This document shows, one piece after another, positions 1 to 8,730 of a stretch of DNA of 64,000 bases (position 1 is its first letter; each line of letters opens with the position of its first letter). The stretch is taken from NCBI GenBank assembly GCA_964434865.1, contig CAYSWV010000025.1, forward strand, positions 4,475 to 68,474, in the 5' to 3' direction. A program made the translations under genes and the position numbers. Under the pieces are notes generated by a model, which was given only the letters and a program-made list of their open reading frames with translations, was not told where the DNA came from and ran no database searches. The DNA is from CAYSWV01 sp964434865 (lineage in GTDB: Bacteria; Cyanobacteriota; Cyanobacteriia; Thermostichales; Thermostichaceae).

Positions 1-740
1 TCTTCAAATACAATGCCAACTTTGTTGTTCTGGACCGCCGTGATCAGTTTCATGCTCTCCTTCATGCGATCAATTTCTGGCGTTAGGCTTGATCCCACAA
101 GGGGTAGATTCTTCAACTGCTCTTCTAAACTATCGGCAATAAACTGAACCGGAGGGCTTAACCGAATTCGATTTAAATAACGTTGAATGGCACCTACGTT
201 AGGTGAAATCGACATGCCATTATCATTCAAGATCACCATAAACCGGGTTTTAGGTAAATGCCCAGCATGATTGATAGCCTCATAAGCCATGCCTCCTGTC
301 AAAGCCCCATCCCCGATGATAGAGACAACTTTGAAGTCTTCACCCTTAGCATCCCGAGCCAAAGCCATCCCTAACCCAGCTGAGATACTGGTTGAGGCAT
401 GACCTGCTCCAAAATGATCAAATGAACTCTCACACCGCTTGAGATAGCCCGCTATCCCATCTTTCTGCCGCAACGTATGGAACTGGTCATATCGCCCTGT
501 CAACATCTTGTGGGCGTAAGCCTGATGACCCACATCCCAGATCACTCGATCTCGATCAAGATCTAGAGTTTTGTAGAGCGCTAATGTCAGATCGACAACC
601 CCTAACCCAGGACCCAAGTGCCCTCCACTTGTTGCAACCGTTTGAAGGTGCTTTTCCCGAATTTGTCGAGCCAGGCTCCGAAGTTGGGGAATGGTCAAAT
701 CATGAAGTTGGTTGGGATGAGTGATGTCACTCAATTGCAT
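1..740 (-). CDS. dxs: 1-deoxy-D-xylulose-5-phosphate synthase, N-terminal part (cut by window edge)
   Basis: First enzyme of the non-mevalonate isoprenoid pathway: joins pyruvate and glyceraldehyde 3-phosphate using thiamine diphosphate, in the cytosol. The reverse strand from 740 reads MQLSDITHPNQLHDL, then GGHLGPGLGVVDLT, WDVGHQAYAHK, the GDGALTGGMAYEAINHAG cofactor-binding stretch and LNDNGMSISPNVG, all typical of the DXS N-terminal domain. About 246 codons are present and the frame is open to base 1; the transketolase-like centre and C-terminus lie outside the window. The start at 740 gives the usual short N-terminus before the HPNQL motif. It feeds carotenoid, phytol and quinone synthesis. 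The next gene on the same strand ends 207 bp upstream, so dxs probably has its own promoter. Confidence 0.97.
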   Translation of the reverse strand, partial: MQLSDITHPNQLHDLTIPQLRSLARQIREKHLQTVATSGGHLGPGLGVVDLTLALYKTLDLDRDRVIWDVGHQAYAHKMLTGRYDQFHTLRQKDGIAGYLKRCESSFDHFGAGHASTSISAGLGMALARDAKGEDFKVVSIIGDGALTGGMAYEAINHAGHLPKTRFMVILNDNGMSISPNVGAIQRYLNRIRLSPPVQFIADSLEEQLKNLPLVGSSLTPEIDRMKESMKLITAVQNNKVGIVFE

Positions 741-947
741 AAGATACTCGCCTATCTTCAAAGGTGCAGTGATATCAGACCCAATGCGGCCTTAGCAACA
801 GCTGCTATCACCCAGGGGTTAGGCCATACAGATAGAAACAGCTTTGCTATCTGCCAAACCTATGCCTACGCAAAACAGCCTAAGATAATTCAGTTTACCG
901 CTAGAATCCCCTTTGGACCTGAGATTTTTACGAAACAAACGAATTTG

Positions 948-1622
948 TCAAGTTTTATATCTTTTTGTGGATTTCATTCTAACAGACAGTGGAGAGTGTT
1001 GAAAAGTTTCAGGTTGGCCCCAACAGTAGTGCTGTAGCTCCTGAACTTCTGGGGGGGTTAGTTCACGCCATTGGCCAACAGACAATCCCTCTAATTTCAA
1101 GGGACCGATTTGGATCCGCACTAAACGAAGTGTGGGTAAACCTACAGCAGCTGTCATGCGGCGCACTTGACGGTTTCGGCCCTCGGTTAGAGTCAGCTCC
1201 AGCCAACTTGTGGGAATTGATCGGCGCTCCCGAATAGGGGGATTACGGGGAGGCAACTCAGGTTCAAAAGAGAGAGAAGTGACCTGAGCAGGACGCGTTT
1301 GACGATGTTGGATCACCACACCTTGCCTTAGTTGATCCAGAGCCTGTGAGGTGGGGACGCCCTCCACTTGAACCCAGTAGGTCCGCTCATGGCCAAATTT
1401 GGGATCGATTAAGCGAGCATTGAGGGAACCATCGTTTGTCAGAAATAGTAAGCCTTCACTATCTCGGTCAAGGCGACCCACGGCATAAATCCCAGGAACA
1501 GGAATGAACGGTTTTAAGGTCAAGCGATTTTGAGCATCACTAAATTGAGTCAAGACAGCATAAGGCTTATAAAATAAGACATACTTGAATGGAGATTGGG
1601 CTTGACCCGATTTTGCCATCAT
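948..1622 (-). CDS. Ribosomal large-subunit pseudouridine synthase, RsuA/RluE type
   Basis: Converts a specific uridine of rRNA to pseudouridine. The catalytic motif GRLDRDSEGLLFLTNDG (residues about 48-64) contains the active-site Asp, and the later EGRNRQVRRM and LVRIQIGPLKLEGL stretches are hallmarks of the RsuA/RluB/E/F branch. At 224 residues with no S4 domain it is closest to RluE, which modifies 23S rRNA U2457 in E. coli; the target here is inferred. Two ATGs are possible (1622 or 1619). The upstream methyltransferase ends at 1619, so start and stop overlap as ATGA and the two genes are translationally coupled. The C-terminal tail after LQHYCWGQ is polar and not family-typical. Confidence 0.93.
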   Translation of the reverse strand: MMAKSGQAQSPFKYVLFYKPYAVLTQFSDAQNRLTLKPFIPVPGIYAVGRLDRDSEGLLFLTNDGSLNARLIDPKFGHERTYWVQVEGVPTSQALDQLRQGVVIQHRQTRPAQVTSLSFEPELPPRNPPIRERRSIPTSWLELTLTEGRNRQVRRMTAAVGLPTLRLVRIQIGPLKLEGLSVGQWRELTPPEVQELQHYCWGQPETFQHSPLSVRMKSTKRYKT

Positions 1623-2419
1623 CCAGTAGCCTCTATGCGAGTAGCCCGAATAAATGAGATGACACCATAGCTGAGGTATCGATCCATATGTAGACCTATG
1701 GCTGCTAATTCTTGTCGTAATTTAGCTTCTGAAAAAAACTGTAGCCCAGTTAACTGGAGGAATGATTGGATCCAGTCAGTTAACCCTTCACCAGGCTGAG
1801 TTTGCATGGATACAAAGACCCCTCCAGGTTTGAGAACTCGTGCAACTTCTTGCAAGCAAGGCTTTAAGGGTAATTCGTTGAGAGAGGCGCCCGAGATCAC
1901 AGCACTCATACTGCCAGATATCAGGGGAAGGTCTTCAGCTCTGGCTTTGATTAAGCTATAGTGAGTCCACTCTGATAGAGCTTGTCGGGCAGCCTCAACT
2001 AGGACTTCTGAGGCTTGATCTAAGCCTATCACTGTAGTTATCGGTCGTTTGTTTAAGATTAACCGGCTCCAGTAGCCACTGGCTGTTGCTAAATCCAAGA
2101 TAGGATCTGCATCTCCCAATAGATCATCTAGGAGGGCGGCTTCACGCTCAGTTGAAAAGGCTTCACCTGAGAGGAAACTCAAAGCCCACGGTCGCCAGAT
2201 CCGATCATATCCCCAGGCAAAGGTGGAGGTTGCGGCAATTGATTGAGCCCATGTGAGTGATGCACGGGTTGAACTCACAGACATAAAGTCAAGAATTCGG
2301 TCATCAGAGATGGGGTAAATCTGTCCACATTGAGGACAATAGACTCGATCTGCAGCACCAGCTAGGCCCTCATGGGCACACACCAGGCACTGAAGTAGAT
2401 GGAGGGGAAATCGGGACAT
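1619..2419 (-). CDS. Class I SAM-dependent methyltransferase with N-terminal zinc ribbon
   Basis: The 266-residue protein starts with a CLVC...YCPQCG four-cysteine ribbon (residues about 11-34), followed by a class I methyltransferase fold: motif I DLATASGYWSR with the acidic residue after the next strand (GLDQASEVL), then RAEDLPLISGSMSAVISG and VARVLKPGGVFVSMQ. This layout resembles RlmA-type rRNA methyltransferases and a common cyanobacterial family of unknown substrate; methylation of quinone or RNA are both possible. It is the first gene of a two-gene unit with the pseudouridine synthase, overlapping it by 4 bp, which hints at an RNA substrate. That last step is inference only. Confidence 0.85.
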   Translation of the reverse strand: MSRFPLHLLQCLVCAHEGLAGAADRVYCPQCGQIYPISDDRILDFMSVSSTRASLTWAQSIAATSTFAWGYDRIWRPWALSFLSGEAFSTEREAALLDDLLGDADPILDLATASGYWSRLILNKRPITTVIGLDQASEVLVEAARQALSEWTHYSLIKARAEDLPLISGSMSAVISGASLNELPLKPCLQEVARVLKPGGVFVSMQTQPGEGLTDWIQSFLQLTGLQFFSEAKLRQELAAIGLHMDRYLSYGVISFIRATRIEATG

Positions 2420-2473
2420 GGCCTCAGATTAAGTTGAAGCTGTCATTATCGTAACTCGGATCTCCCTCAGCCT

Positions 2474-2689
2474 CTAGGAGAAACACTTGATCTGTTGCCA
2501 TTCTCCTTGTTGGTCACGACAGTAGTAGCATCCATCCCACCAAGTACACACGTCGTACGATAACAAGTGGCTAGCATCACCAAGCTGCTCGATCACAGTA
2601 TCTTTCTCATTGCGAGCAGTATGGTCAGCCAGCCAATTCAGACGTTGTTCTAATTCTGTTGAAATAAGTGATGTATTTGAGGACGTCAC
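2474..2689 (-). CDS. Small hypothetical protein
   Basis: Unrecognised. I favour the GTG at 2689, which has GGAG seven bases upstream and gives a 71-residue polar protein; the frame stays open to an ATG at 2773, but the extra N-terminus (CYVCNICSHPYV) looks unlike a protein start. The body has an amphipathic helix (ELEQRLNWLADHTARNEKD) followed by a Trp/Cys-rich tail (CTWWDGCYYCRDQQGEW). It lies 54 bp upstream of the methyltransferase start on the same strand and might be cotranscribed with it. There is no functional hint. Confidence 0.45.
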   Translation of the reverse strand: MTSSNTSLISTELEQRLNWLADHTARNEKDTVIEQLGDASHLLSYDVCTWWDGCYYCRDQQGEWQQIKCFS

Positions 2690-3016
2690 GGCTTTGCTCC
2701 AGGTAGCAACAAGGGTTACATAAGGATGTGAACAGATGTTACAAACATAACAGGTGCTCCTGATGATTATCATAGCTAATGGAGACTGATCGCAGCCTTA
2801 AGGTTTTCTGGAGACATCAGACAGGCTTTGAAGATCATCTTAGGAATTTCAACCCATGGCTAAGTTTTGGACCTGTTAATCCTGATCTCTCGTCATGGCA
2901 CAATCCTTACTCTTGATGTCAAGAACTCTAAGAGCATTAGATAGGTGCTGAATTCAAGGTACCCAGATCCCATCAAAAGGTCTAGGATAAGATGCAGCTT
3001 CCAGGTGAGGATGATT

Positions 3017-3535
3017 ATGAAGAATTTTGGGTTTTGGCTAGCCGCTGTGATCGGTGTGATTTTGGACCAACTATCAAAACGATGGGCTGTTGAGCACCTA
3101 CTCAGACGCGAATCTGGTGAAATCCAACTTTGGCCTGGGATTTTTCATCTAACCTATACGGAAAACACTGGAGCCGCCTTTAGTTTATTTGCTGATTCTG
3201 GCTATTTTCTCCGCTATGTTTCTCTGATTGTGTCCCTGGCCTTGATGGCCTTTGCGATCTGGGGACCCCGAATGACCCGGTGGGAACAAGCGGGCTATGG
3301 CCTGATCCTAGCAGGAGCCATTGGCAATGGGATTGATCGGTTTATGCAAGGCTATGTTGTCGATCTCTTTAATTTTATTTTGATTGAGTTTCCGGTTTTT
3401 AACATTGCAGATGTTGCGATCAATATCGGAGTCGGTTGCCTCATTGTGGGTACTTTTTTACAGCGATCTCAAGAACCTGAAGCCCCTCAGGCCTCGGACA
3501 CCTCAGATAGTCAGATGACAGAGTCTGGCGAATAG
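3017..3535 (+). CDS. lspA: Lipoprotein signal peptidase (signal peptidase II)
   Basis: Inner-membrane aspartyl protease that removes the signal peptide from diacylglyceryl-modified prolipoproteins. Four hydrophobic segments are visible; the two catalytic aspartates sit in GNGIDRFMQGYVVDLF and FNIADVAINIG, and the conserved ENTGAAFSLF loop is present. The frame is open from 2945, but GGTGAGG at 3004-3010 is best placed for the ATG at 3017 (172 residues, normal for LspA). The C-terminal tail of about 25 residues after the last helix is acidic and probably disordered. It stands alone between oppositely oriented genes. Confidence 0.96.
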   Translation: MKNFGFWLAAVIGVILDQLSKRWAVEHLLRRESGEIQLWPGIFHLTYTENTGAAFSLFADSGYFLRYVSLIVSLALMAFAIWGPRMTRWEQAGYGLILAGAIGNGIDRFMQGYVVDLFNFILIEFPVFNIADVAINIGVGCLIVGTFLQRSQEPEAPQASDTSDSQMTESGE

Positions 3536-3585
3536 AGTCCTGATAAGGATCTGTTTGTCGAGTTTTTCAAATAGATCTCTCAGTC

Positions 3586-4215
3586 TTAGAGAGTCGAAAC
3601 AGGGATCCAATCGCTATGAATAGATTTAGCAATCATTTCAGCTGTGTCTATACCCACTAGTTCAGCGACTAATTGCAACCCAAAATCAAGCGCGGTACCG
3701 GCTCCTCGACTGGTAATCAGTTTACCATCTACAACAACTCGATCGGTTTTATAACTGGCGATAGGACCGATTTCAAGATTTAAAGGTTCAGAGCCAATCA
3801 GAGCTCTTTGAACAGCATCAGGCGAGTAAAAGCTAGTGATTGACTTGGTCTCTAAAATCCCTTGCTTCGCTAAAACCATAGGGGCAGCACAAATAGCAGC
3901 GATCCAGCGTTCCTGTCGTGAGAATAGTTGAATTAGCTCGCTAATTCTGGGATCCTGCTGCAAGAGTTTAGCGGCGGGGCCTCCAGGTAAAACGAGGGCA
4001 TCAAACTGAGAGACTAAATTGGCAGAATTAGCCTCAGCTACCAGGGTTTCTAGCGTCGTATCTGCTCTAACAACAACTTGATGACTGCCGGTAATCAGAT
4101 CACCTTCGAGACCAGCCGTAACTACACCAACTTCAGCCCGCCGCAGAATATCTATAGTGGTAATGGCTTCAATCTCTTCAAATCCATTACCCAGTGGTAT
4201 CAGTACTCGTGCCAT
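3586..4215 (-). CDS. DJ-1/PfpI family protein (YajL/ThiJ-like)
   Basis: A 209-residue protein of the DJ-1 superfamily. The nucleophile-elbow cysteine is seen in IAAICAAPMVLAKQG, the upstream acidic residue in GFEEIEA, and the family C-terminus in TSRGAGTALDFGLQLV. Family members act as glyoxalase III, as chaperones or in repair of glycated proteins; closest in layout to E. coli YajL, whose exact chemistry is disputed. It converges with lspA (50 bp between stops) and has 307 bp of non-coding sequence upstream. Confidence 0.92.
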   Translation of the reverse strand: MARVLIPLGNGFEEIEAITTIDILRRAEVGVVTAGLEGDLITGSHQVVVRADTTLETLVAEANSANLVSQFDALVLPGGPAAKLLQQDPRISELIQLFSRQERWIAAICAAPMVLAKQGILETKSITSFYSPDAVQRALIGSEPLNLEIGPIASYKTDRVVVDGKLITSRGAGTALDFGLQLVAELVGIDTAEMIAKSIHSDWIPVSTL

Positions 4216-4522
4216 CTAGTCTCCATCCTACATTGAGTTTAGAGCCGTTTTAATCTGTATCCACCCTAGCAGATAACACCTGATTATGCTTGGATCTAGA
4301 CCCATGATTACCTATGATTGATGAAAGGCTAGCTGGCTATAGAGTTGGATAACAGTTAGGTGACAACAGAGCAGCATCTCTGGATAGAGATCCTAGACCT
4401 CTGGAGCTAAGTCAGCCTATTCAAGTCTGGCTGGTTTGATGAAGAAGAATCAGGTTGTGATTTGGTGATCATTCTCCGCCGTTTTGCTTCAGACAACTCT
4501 ATTGAACTGGATCTACTCCCTC
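4216..4522. other. Intergenic region between divergent DJ-1 gene and cysS
   Basis: About 307 bp without a convincing gene. It must hold both divergent promoters, but I could not pick reliable -35/-10 pairs. No hairpin or riboswitch-like structure was recognised. Confidence 0.5.
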
Positions 4523-5980
4523 ATGGCTTTAACTGTTTACAACACATTATCCCGTCAAAAAGAGACTTTTGAACCTCTTTCCCTTCCTAATGAACACGGA
4601 ATTATCCCTGTTAAAATGTATGTTTGTGGAGTTACTGTCTATGATCTATGCCATTTAGGGCATGCTCGCACTTATGTCGTTTGGGATACAGTCCGTCGCT
4701 TTTTAAACTGGTCAGGTTATCAAGTTACATATGTACAAAACTTCACAGATGTTGATGATAAGATCTTAAAGCGGGCCACGGAACGGGGTGAGTCTATGCT
4801 TGAGTTATCCCAGCGATTTATTGAAACATATTTTGAAGATATGGATCACTTGAATATTGCCAGAGCTGATCACTACCCCAAGGTCACAGAATCGTTATCA
4901 GCTATTATTGAATTTATTGAATCTTTAGAATTAAAAGGCTTTGCCTATCGGGTTCGATCTCACCAAGATGATGTATATTATGCTGTCCGTAAATTCAAAG
5001 ACTATGGGCAGTTATCCGGTCGTAATCTTGAGGATATGCAAGCGGGGGCTAGTGGTCGAGTGGGCGAAGAAGAAGCCATGAAACACGATCCTGTTGATTT
5101 TGCTCTATGGAAATCAGCTCCCGAATCTGAACCTGGTTTTGAATCACCCTGGGGGCGGGGCCGACCTGGATGGCATATTGAATGTTCGGCCATGATCCGA
5201 CAAACGTTAGGGGATCATATTGATATTCATGCGGGTGGAGCTGATTTGATCTTTCCTCATCATGAAAATGAAATTGCTCAATCTGAACCGATTACTGGTA
5301 AACCGTTTGCGAAGTACTGGTTTCACAATGGGTTCTTGAATATTAACGGGATTAAAATGGCCAAATCTTTGGGAAATTTTACCACTTTACGAGACGCTCT
5401 CAAGGTTTGGGATCCGATGGCTCTACGGTTATTTTTTCTGCAAACGCATTATCGTAGTCCGATTGATCTAACAGACGATAGCCTCACTGCAGCCGCAAAT
5501 GGTTGGGGTACTTTGAGTAAAGGTATTCAAGCTGCTTATTTCTTTTTACCTGACACGTTAGAAGCTATTGATCCAGAAACTGAGGCGTTAGCTTCTTTTC
5601 AAACGGCTATGGAGGATGATTTTGGTACCCCTGCCGCTGTAGCTATGGCCTTTGAATTAGCCAGAGAACTAAATCGAGAGCGCAATGTGGCTATTCATCA
5701 AGGCCAACCGGATAGGGATCCAACTGTGCTCCACCGCAAAAGTAAAGCCTTGCTCATAATAACCGAGACCCTAGGGTTTAAAGTTGATCTTGAAGCAGAG
5801 TCCCCCACTTCTCAAGGAGACTTATCGGAGGCTGAAATTGAGATCTTGGTTAAAGAGCGTCAATCCGCTAAACAAGCTAAACGCTATCAAGATGCTGATC
5901 AAATTCGAGACAAGCTAAAGACCAAGGGGATCACACTTATTGATCAACCTGGTGGTATAACCCGTTGGATCAGAGACTAG
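4523..5980 (+). CDS. cysS: Cysteinyl-tRNA synthetase
   Basis: Class I aminoacyl-tRNA synthetase charging tRNA-Cys. The zinc-site cysteine and HIGH signature are in MYVCGVTVYDLCHLGHAR, the other zinc ligands in WHIECSAM and FPHHENEIAQSE, and the KMSKS loop is IKMAKSLGNF. The frame opens at 4484 but the ATG at 4523 (MALTVYNTLSRQ) gives the normal N-terminus and 485 residues. The C-terminal DALR-type region ends with the usual RDKLKTKGITLIDQPGGITRW. The gene is monocistronic as far as can be seen. Confidence 0.98.
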   Translation: MALTVYNTLSRQKETFEPLSLPNEHGIIPVKMYVCGVTVYDLCHLGHARTYVVWDTVRRFLNWSGYQVTYVQNFTDVDDKILKRATERGESMLELSQRFIETYFEDMDHLNIARADHYPKVTESLSAIIEFIESLELKGFAYRVRSHQDDVYYAVRKFKDYGQLSGRNLEDMQAGASGRVGEEEAMKHDPVDFALWKSAPESEPGFESPWGRGRPGWHIECSAMIRQTLGDHIDIHAGGADLIFPHHENEIAQSEPITGKPFAKYWFHNGFLNINGIKMAKSLGNFTTLRDALKVWDPMALRLFFLQTHYRSPIDLTDDSLTAAANGWGTLSKGIQAAYFFLPDTLEAIDPETEALASFQTAMEDDFGTPAAVAMAFELARELNRERNVAIHQGQPDRDPTVLHRKSKALLIITETLGFKVDLEAESPTSQGDLSEAEIEILVKERQSAKQAKRYQDADQIRDKLKTKGITLIDQPGGITRWIRD

Positions 5981-6041
5981 ATTTGATATTGATTACTACC
6001 ACGACATGAGGACACTTAGATACTTATCTGAAATGGATCGG

Positions 6042-7052
6042 CTAATCGGCTAGTAGTTCTTGCAACTCCAGTATCCTCTGATGCATAGAAGAATATCCCT
6101 CTTTGATGATTGCATCTGCTTGATGAAAATCGAAGATACTGTAATCACGAAGAGCTGGCTCAATCAAAATATCTGGCGGGCAGGATTCCAGTTTACTTCT
6201 GGTTACTTGCTGCTCCATTACATTTAAAGAAGCACCGATCACATCAAAAATATTCATCTCTTGCTTCTGTTCAGGCATCCATTTTTCCCACTTTTCTTGG
6301 AATTGATCTTGAATAGCTTCATATCTCTGCTTTATCCGATGAACTAGTGATCCCTTGCAACTTTTACCCTCAGAATGCTCTAGTGTGGCAGAATGCTCAA
6401 GTGTGGCATGTAAATCATTGCCTTGATGTTTTATTTGGGTTGGTGATTCTCCCTTATTGTCCACAGTGGATTGTACAGACTCCTTCTTGGATACTGCCTC
6501 TGCCCCCACCTCGGAATTTAAATTGACAGCGATAGTTACATCGGCTCCCATATCTTGCATAGCATCCAAGGGTAATGGATTAATGATTCCACCATCTCCT
6601 AGCCATTGTCCCTCTTTTTGAAAAGGAGAGAATATACCAGGAATTGAAATACTTGCCCGAACAGCATCAACCATAGGGCCTGTCTGCAATCTCACTTCTT
6701 GACCGTTAAGAAGATCAGTTGCCACACAGCAAAACTGGATATTTGACTCTTCAATCTGCATTTCCTGTAAATGATCAGAGAGCAATTCATAGACTCGATT
6801 GCCATCTAATAGTCCGCTGGCGGGAAAGACCACATCAAAAAAAGACAATACTCCTTTCCAGTCAAGTGATCGGACCAATTCCTCCAGTTCATCTAGTTCG
6901 TCAGCTGCATAAATGGCTCCAACCAAAGCACCAATACTTGCTCCAGCAATGTAATGAATGGGAATCTCAGCAGCTTCAAGAGCCCGAATCACGCCTATGT
7001 GAGCCCATCCTCTCGCCCCCCCACTGCCTAAAACTAATCCTACGGTTTTCAA
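6042..7052 (-). CDS. Patatin-like phospholipase, RssA/YchK type
   Basis: Predicted serine acyl hydrolase with a Ser-Asp dyad. The oxyanion motif GSGGARGWAHIGV is at the N-terminus, the nucleophile elbow is GASIG (residues about 39-43), and the catalytic Asp is in LGDGGIINPLP. The patatin core of ~190 residues is followed by a polar ~85-residue insert (KKESVQSTVDNKGES onward) containing a six-residue tandem duplication ATLEHSATLEHS, then the conserved C-terminal part ending LELQELLAD. The duplicated segment is a perfect-frame 18-bp repeat at 6373-6408. Physiological substrate unknown; cyanobacterial relatives are thought to act on membrane lipids. Confidence 0.92.
   Translation of the reverse strand: MKTVGLVLGSGGARGWAHIGVIRALEAAEIPIHYIAGASIGALVGAIYAADELDELEELVRSLDWKGVLSFFDVVFPASGLLDGNRVYELLSDHLQEMQIEESNIQFCCVATDLLNGQEVRLQTGPMVDAVRASISIPGIFSPFQKEGQWLGDGGIINPLPLDAMQDMGADVTIAVNLNSEVGAEAVSKKESVQSTVDNKGESPTQIKHQGNDLHATLEHSATLEHSEGKSCKGSLVHRIKQRYEAIQDQFQEKWEKWMPEQKQEMNIFDVIGASLNVMEQQVTRSKLESCPPDILIEPALRDYSIFDFHQADAIIKEGYSSMHQRILELQELLAD
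6373..6408. repeat. 18-bp in-frame tandem duplication
   Basis: Two copies of GAATGCTCtAGTGTGGCA, differing at one base, add six residues to the patatin insert. Confidence 0.9.
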
Positions 7053-7192
7053 GAACTACTCCAGGTCCAGAAACAAACTCATCATAATACCTATGGTGAA
7101 ATAATAGCAGTATCTGTAGAGAGATTGATTATTGTCCCATTGTACAATTAGATATGACTCTTCACTCCACTTGTAGTTGGAATTTTATCTAG

Positions 7193-7223
7193 CCAGACAT
7201 TAAAAAACCAGACATTAAAAAAA
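7193..7223. repeat. Tandem duplication of CCAGACATTAAAAAA
   Basis: Two adjacent copies of a 15-bp unit, the second with one extra A, between the patatin and csbD-like genes. Confidence 0.9.
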
Positions 7224-7262
7224 CTTGGATCAAGCCTTACCCAACTTAACCCAAGCCACCCT

Positions 7263-7286
7263 GTCGCTAAAGATGTCACTAAAGAT
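7263..7286. repeat. 12-bp tandem duplication at the end of the CsbD gene
   Basis: GTCGCTAAAGAT followed by GTCACTAAAGAT. The second copy abuts the stop codon of the minus-strand CsbD-like gene. Confidence 0.85.
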
Positions 7287-7468
7287 TAATCGATAGCAGA
7301 CTTAGCCTTATCCTTCAGGTTTTCAACAGCCTGTGAAGATTCAGCCTCTGTCTGCTTTTCCTGGCCTTCAGCTTGCTGTTGAGGATCACCAACGATCTCA
7401 CCGAAAGCTTCTTGCACCTTGCCTTCAACATTCTTAGCCGCAGCTTTCACTCTATCCTCAGTACTCAT
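7286..7468 (-). CDS. CsbD family stress-response protein
   Basis: A 60-residue, highly charged, Cys-free protein of the CsbD-like family, which is usually induced by general stress; biochemical role unknown. The signature is the AAKNVEGKVQEAFGEIVGDP core, followed by a Gln/Glu-rich stretch and KDKAKSAID. The frame extends to 7507, but the ATG at 7468 is preceded by GGAGA at good distance, and the extra N-terminus is unlike the family. It diverges from the YqaE-like gene, another small stress-type gene. Confidence 0.9.
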   Translation of the reverse strand: MSTEDRVKAAAKNVEGKVQEAFGEIVGDPQQQAEGQEKQTEAESSQAVENLKDKAKSAID

Positions 7469-7625
7469 GGTATCTCCTAAAATGTAAACTGATTTGATCC
7501 TAAGCATAGGTGTACAGTCATGAAAAACTTGTGAATAATACAGAATATTGAATCGGTGCTACATTCACCAGTTATTCACAGTTTCTTCTCTAAGTTTGTT
7601 TTGAGTTTAATTGGAGGTATGGGTT

Positions 7626-7784
7626 ATGGATGGAGTTAGGATCATTGCAGCTATCTTGGTACCGCCGTTGGGGGTCTTTCTACAAGTTGGCTTTGGTGTT
7701 GACTTCTGGATCAATATTCTACTTACACTGCTTGGCTACATACCAGGCATTATCCACGCTGTTTGGATCATCGCCAAAAAATAG
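7626..7784 (+). CDS. YqaE/Pmp3 family small membrane protein
   Basis: A 52-residue proteolipid of the Pmp3/YqaE family, which has two membrane helices and is linked in yeast, plants and bacteria to membrane potential and cold or salt stress. The translation reads MDGVRIIAAILVPPLGVFL, then a short loop with FGVDFWINILLTLLGYIPG and ends IIHAVWIIAKK: the PPLG and GYIPGIIHA motifs are family hallmarks. Start ATG at 7626 has GGAGG at 7613-7617. The nearby ATG at 7619 stops after six codons. The divergent CsbD gene suggests a shared stress-responsive intergenic region. Confidence 0.9.
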   Translation: MDGVRIIAAILVPPLGVFLQVGFGVDFWINILLTLLGYIPGIIHAVWIIAKK

Positions 7785-7892
7785 CTGAACTGCATTGTGA
7801 TTGAAAAGGTGCATTAATGCGTGTAAGGCTTATCTCAAGTAGGGCATTGTGTTCTCTTGAGATTATTTTAGTTTCAGCTAAGCAGGAAAACC

Positions 7893-8027
7893 ATGCAAAA
7901 AGCCACGAGCCAGATTATCATTTGCTTGATGATTCTTTCTTGTATCAAGCTGATAGTGAGCTTCAGACTCTCTGTAAGCAACATCTGTGAATTAATCTTG
8001 AATATCAATAGCCTTAACATAGGTTAA
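7893..8027 (+). CDS. Possible small hydrophobic peptide
   Basis: Weak candidate of 44 residues starting MQKATSQIIICLMILSC with one hydrophobic segment and AGGA six to nine bases upstream of the ATG. The rest is Asn/Ser/Ile-rich with no recognisable motif. It lies in the 312-bp space between the YqaE-like gene and the glycine-zipper protein; the spacer may equally be non-coding leader. Confidence 0.2.
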   Translation: MQKATSQIIICLMILSCIKLIVSFRLSVSNICELILNINSLNIG

Positions 8028-8096
8028 TCGCCTTTCGATTCACAACTTTTTCATCTTTTTTGAATATTCTCAGGTTTAACGATTAGGAGATATTTA

Positions 8097-8690
8097 ATGT
8101 TGGTTCGGATCATTACTTTGACAATGGGTCTTGCTGCCTCTTCCTTGAGCTTGACATTACCAGCCATAGCCCAACAGCAGTTCCGGCTTGAATCTACACA
8201 ATTGCAGGCTGGAGCAGTCATTCCAGTGTCACTGCCAGATGTTGCCGGTACAAAATATTACTATCCAGACACAGCCTATGAGGTTAGCTTGACGGTAGAT
8301 CAGGATGTTTACAACAGTTTAGGTCAAATTGTTATCCCAGTAGGGAGTACAGTAAAGGGCACTATGCAACCAGCACAAGGCGGATCACAGTTTGTCGCTG
8401 ATTCATTGCAAATTCAAGGAGCGACGTACTTCCTACAAGCTTCATCTAAGGTTCTGACAGATGTTAAAGACCCACGTCAAACCTCTGATGAATCGATTGC
8501 AGAAGATGCTGCTATTGGAGCTGCAGCCGGAGCCGTCATCGGAGCCATTGCAGGTGATGTCAATGCTGGTACTGTTCTAGGTGGAGCTGGAGCTGGCGTT
8601 GGGATTGGTAATGTAACCGCACCCCGAGTTGTTGTACTAGACCCTGATCAATCAGTTCAAGTATTTTTACAAAATCCACTAGTTCTATAA
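8097..8690 (+). CDS. Secreted glycine-zipper protein, function unknown
   Basis: A 197-residue exported protein. It has a signal peptide with likely cleavage after LTLPAIAQ (residue about 26). The middle is beta-rich (IPVGSTVKGTMQPAQGG). At residues about 138-175 there is a glycine-zipper segment (GAAAGAVIGAIAGDV and VLGGAGAGVGIG) of the type found in membrane-inserting or outer-membrane-associated proteins. Start ATG at 8097 follows TAGGAGA. I recognise the general type from cyanobacteria but no function. The next gene follows after 40 bp and may be cotranscribed. Confidence 0.75.
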   Translation: MLVRIITLTMGLAASSLSLTLPAIAQQQFRLESTQLQAGAVIPVSLPDVAGTKYYYPDTAYEVSLTVDQDVYNSLGQIVIPVGSTVKGTMQPAQGGSQFVADSLQIQGATYFLQASSKVLTDVKDPRQTSDESIAEDAAIGAAAGAVIGAIAGDVNAGTVLGGAGAGVGIGNVTAPRVVVLDPDQSVQVFLQNPLVL

Positions 8691-8730
8691 ATTACAGAAT
8701 GAAAGATCAGGAATGACATAGGAGAAACAA

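Noticed and set aside
5002..5193. Minus-strand open frame inside cysS
   Set aside because: It is a shadow of cysS with no ribosome binding site; the same holds for most open frames lying opposite confirmed genes in the window.
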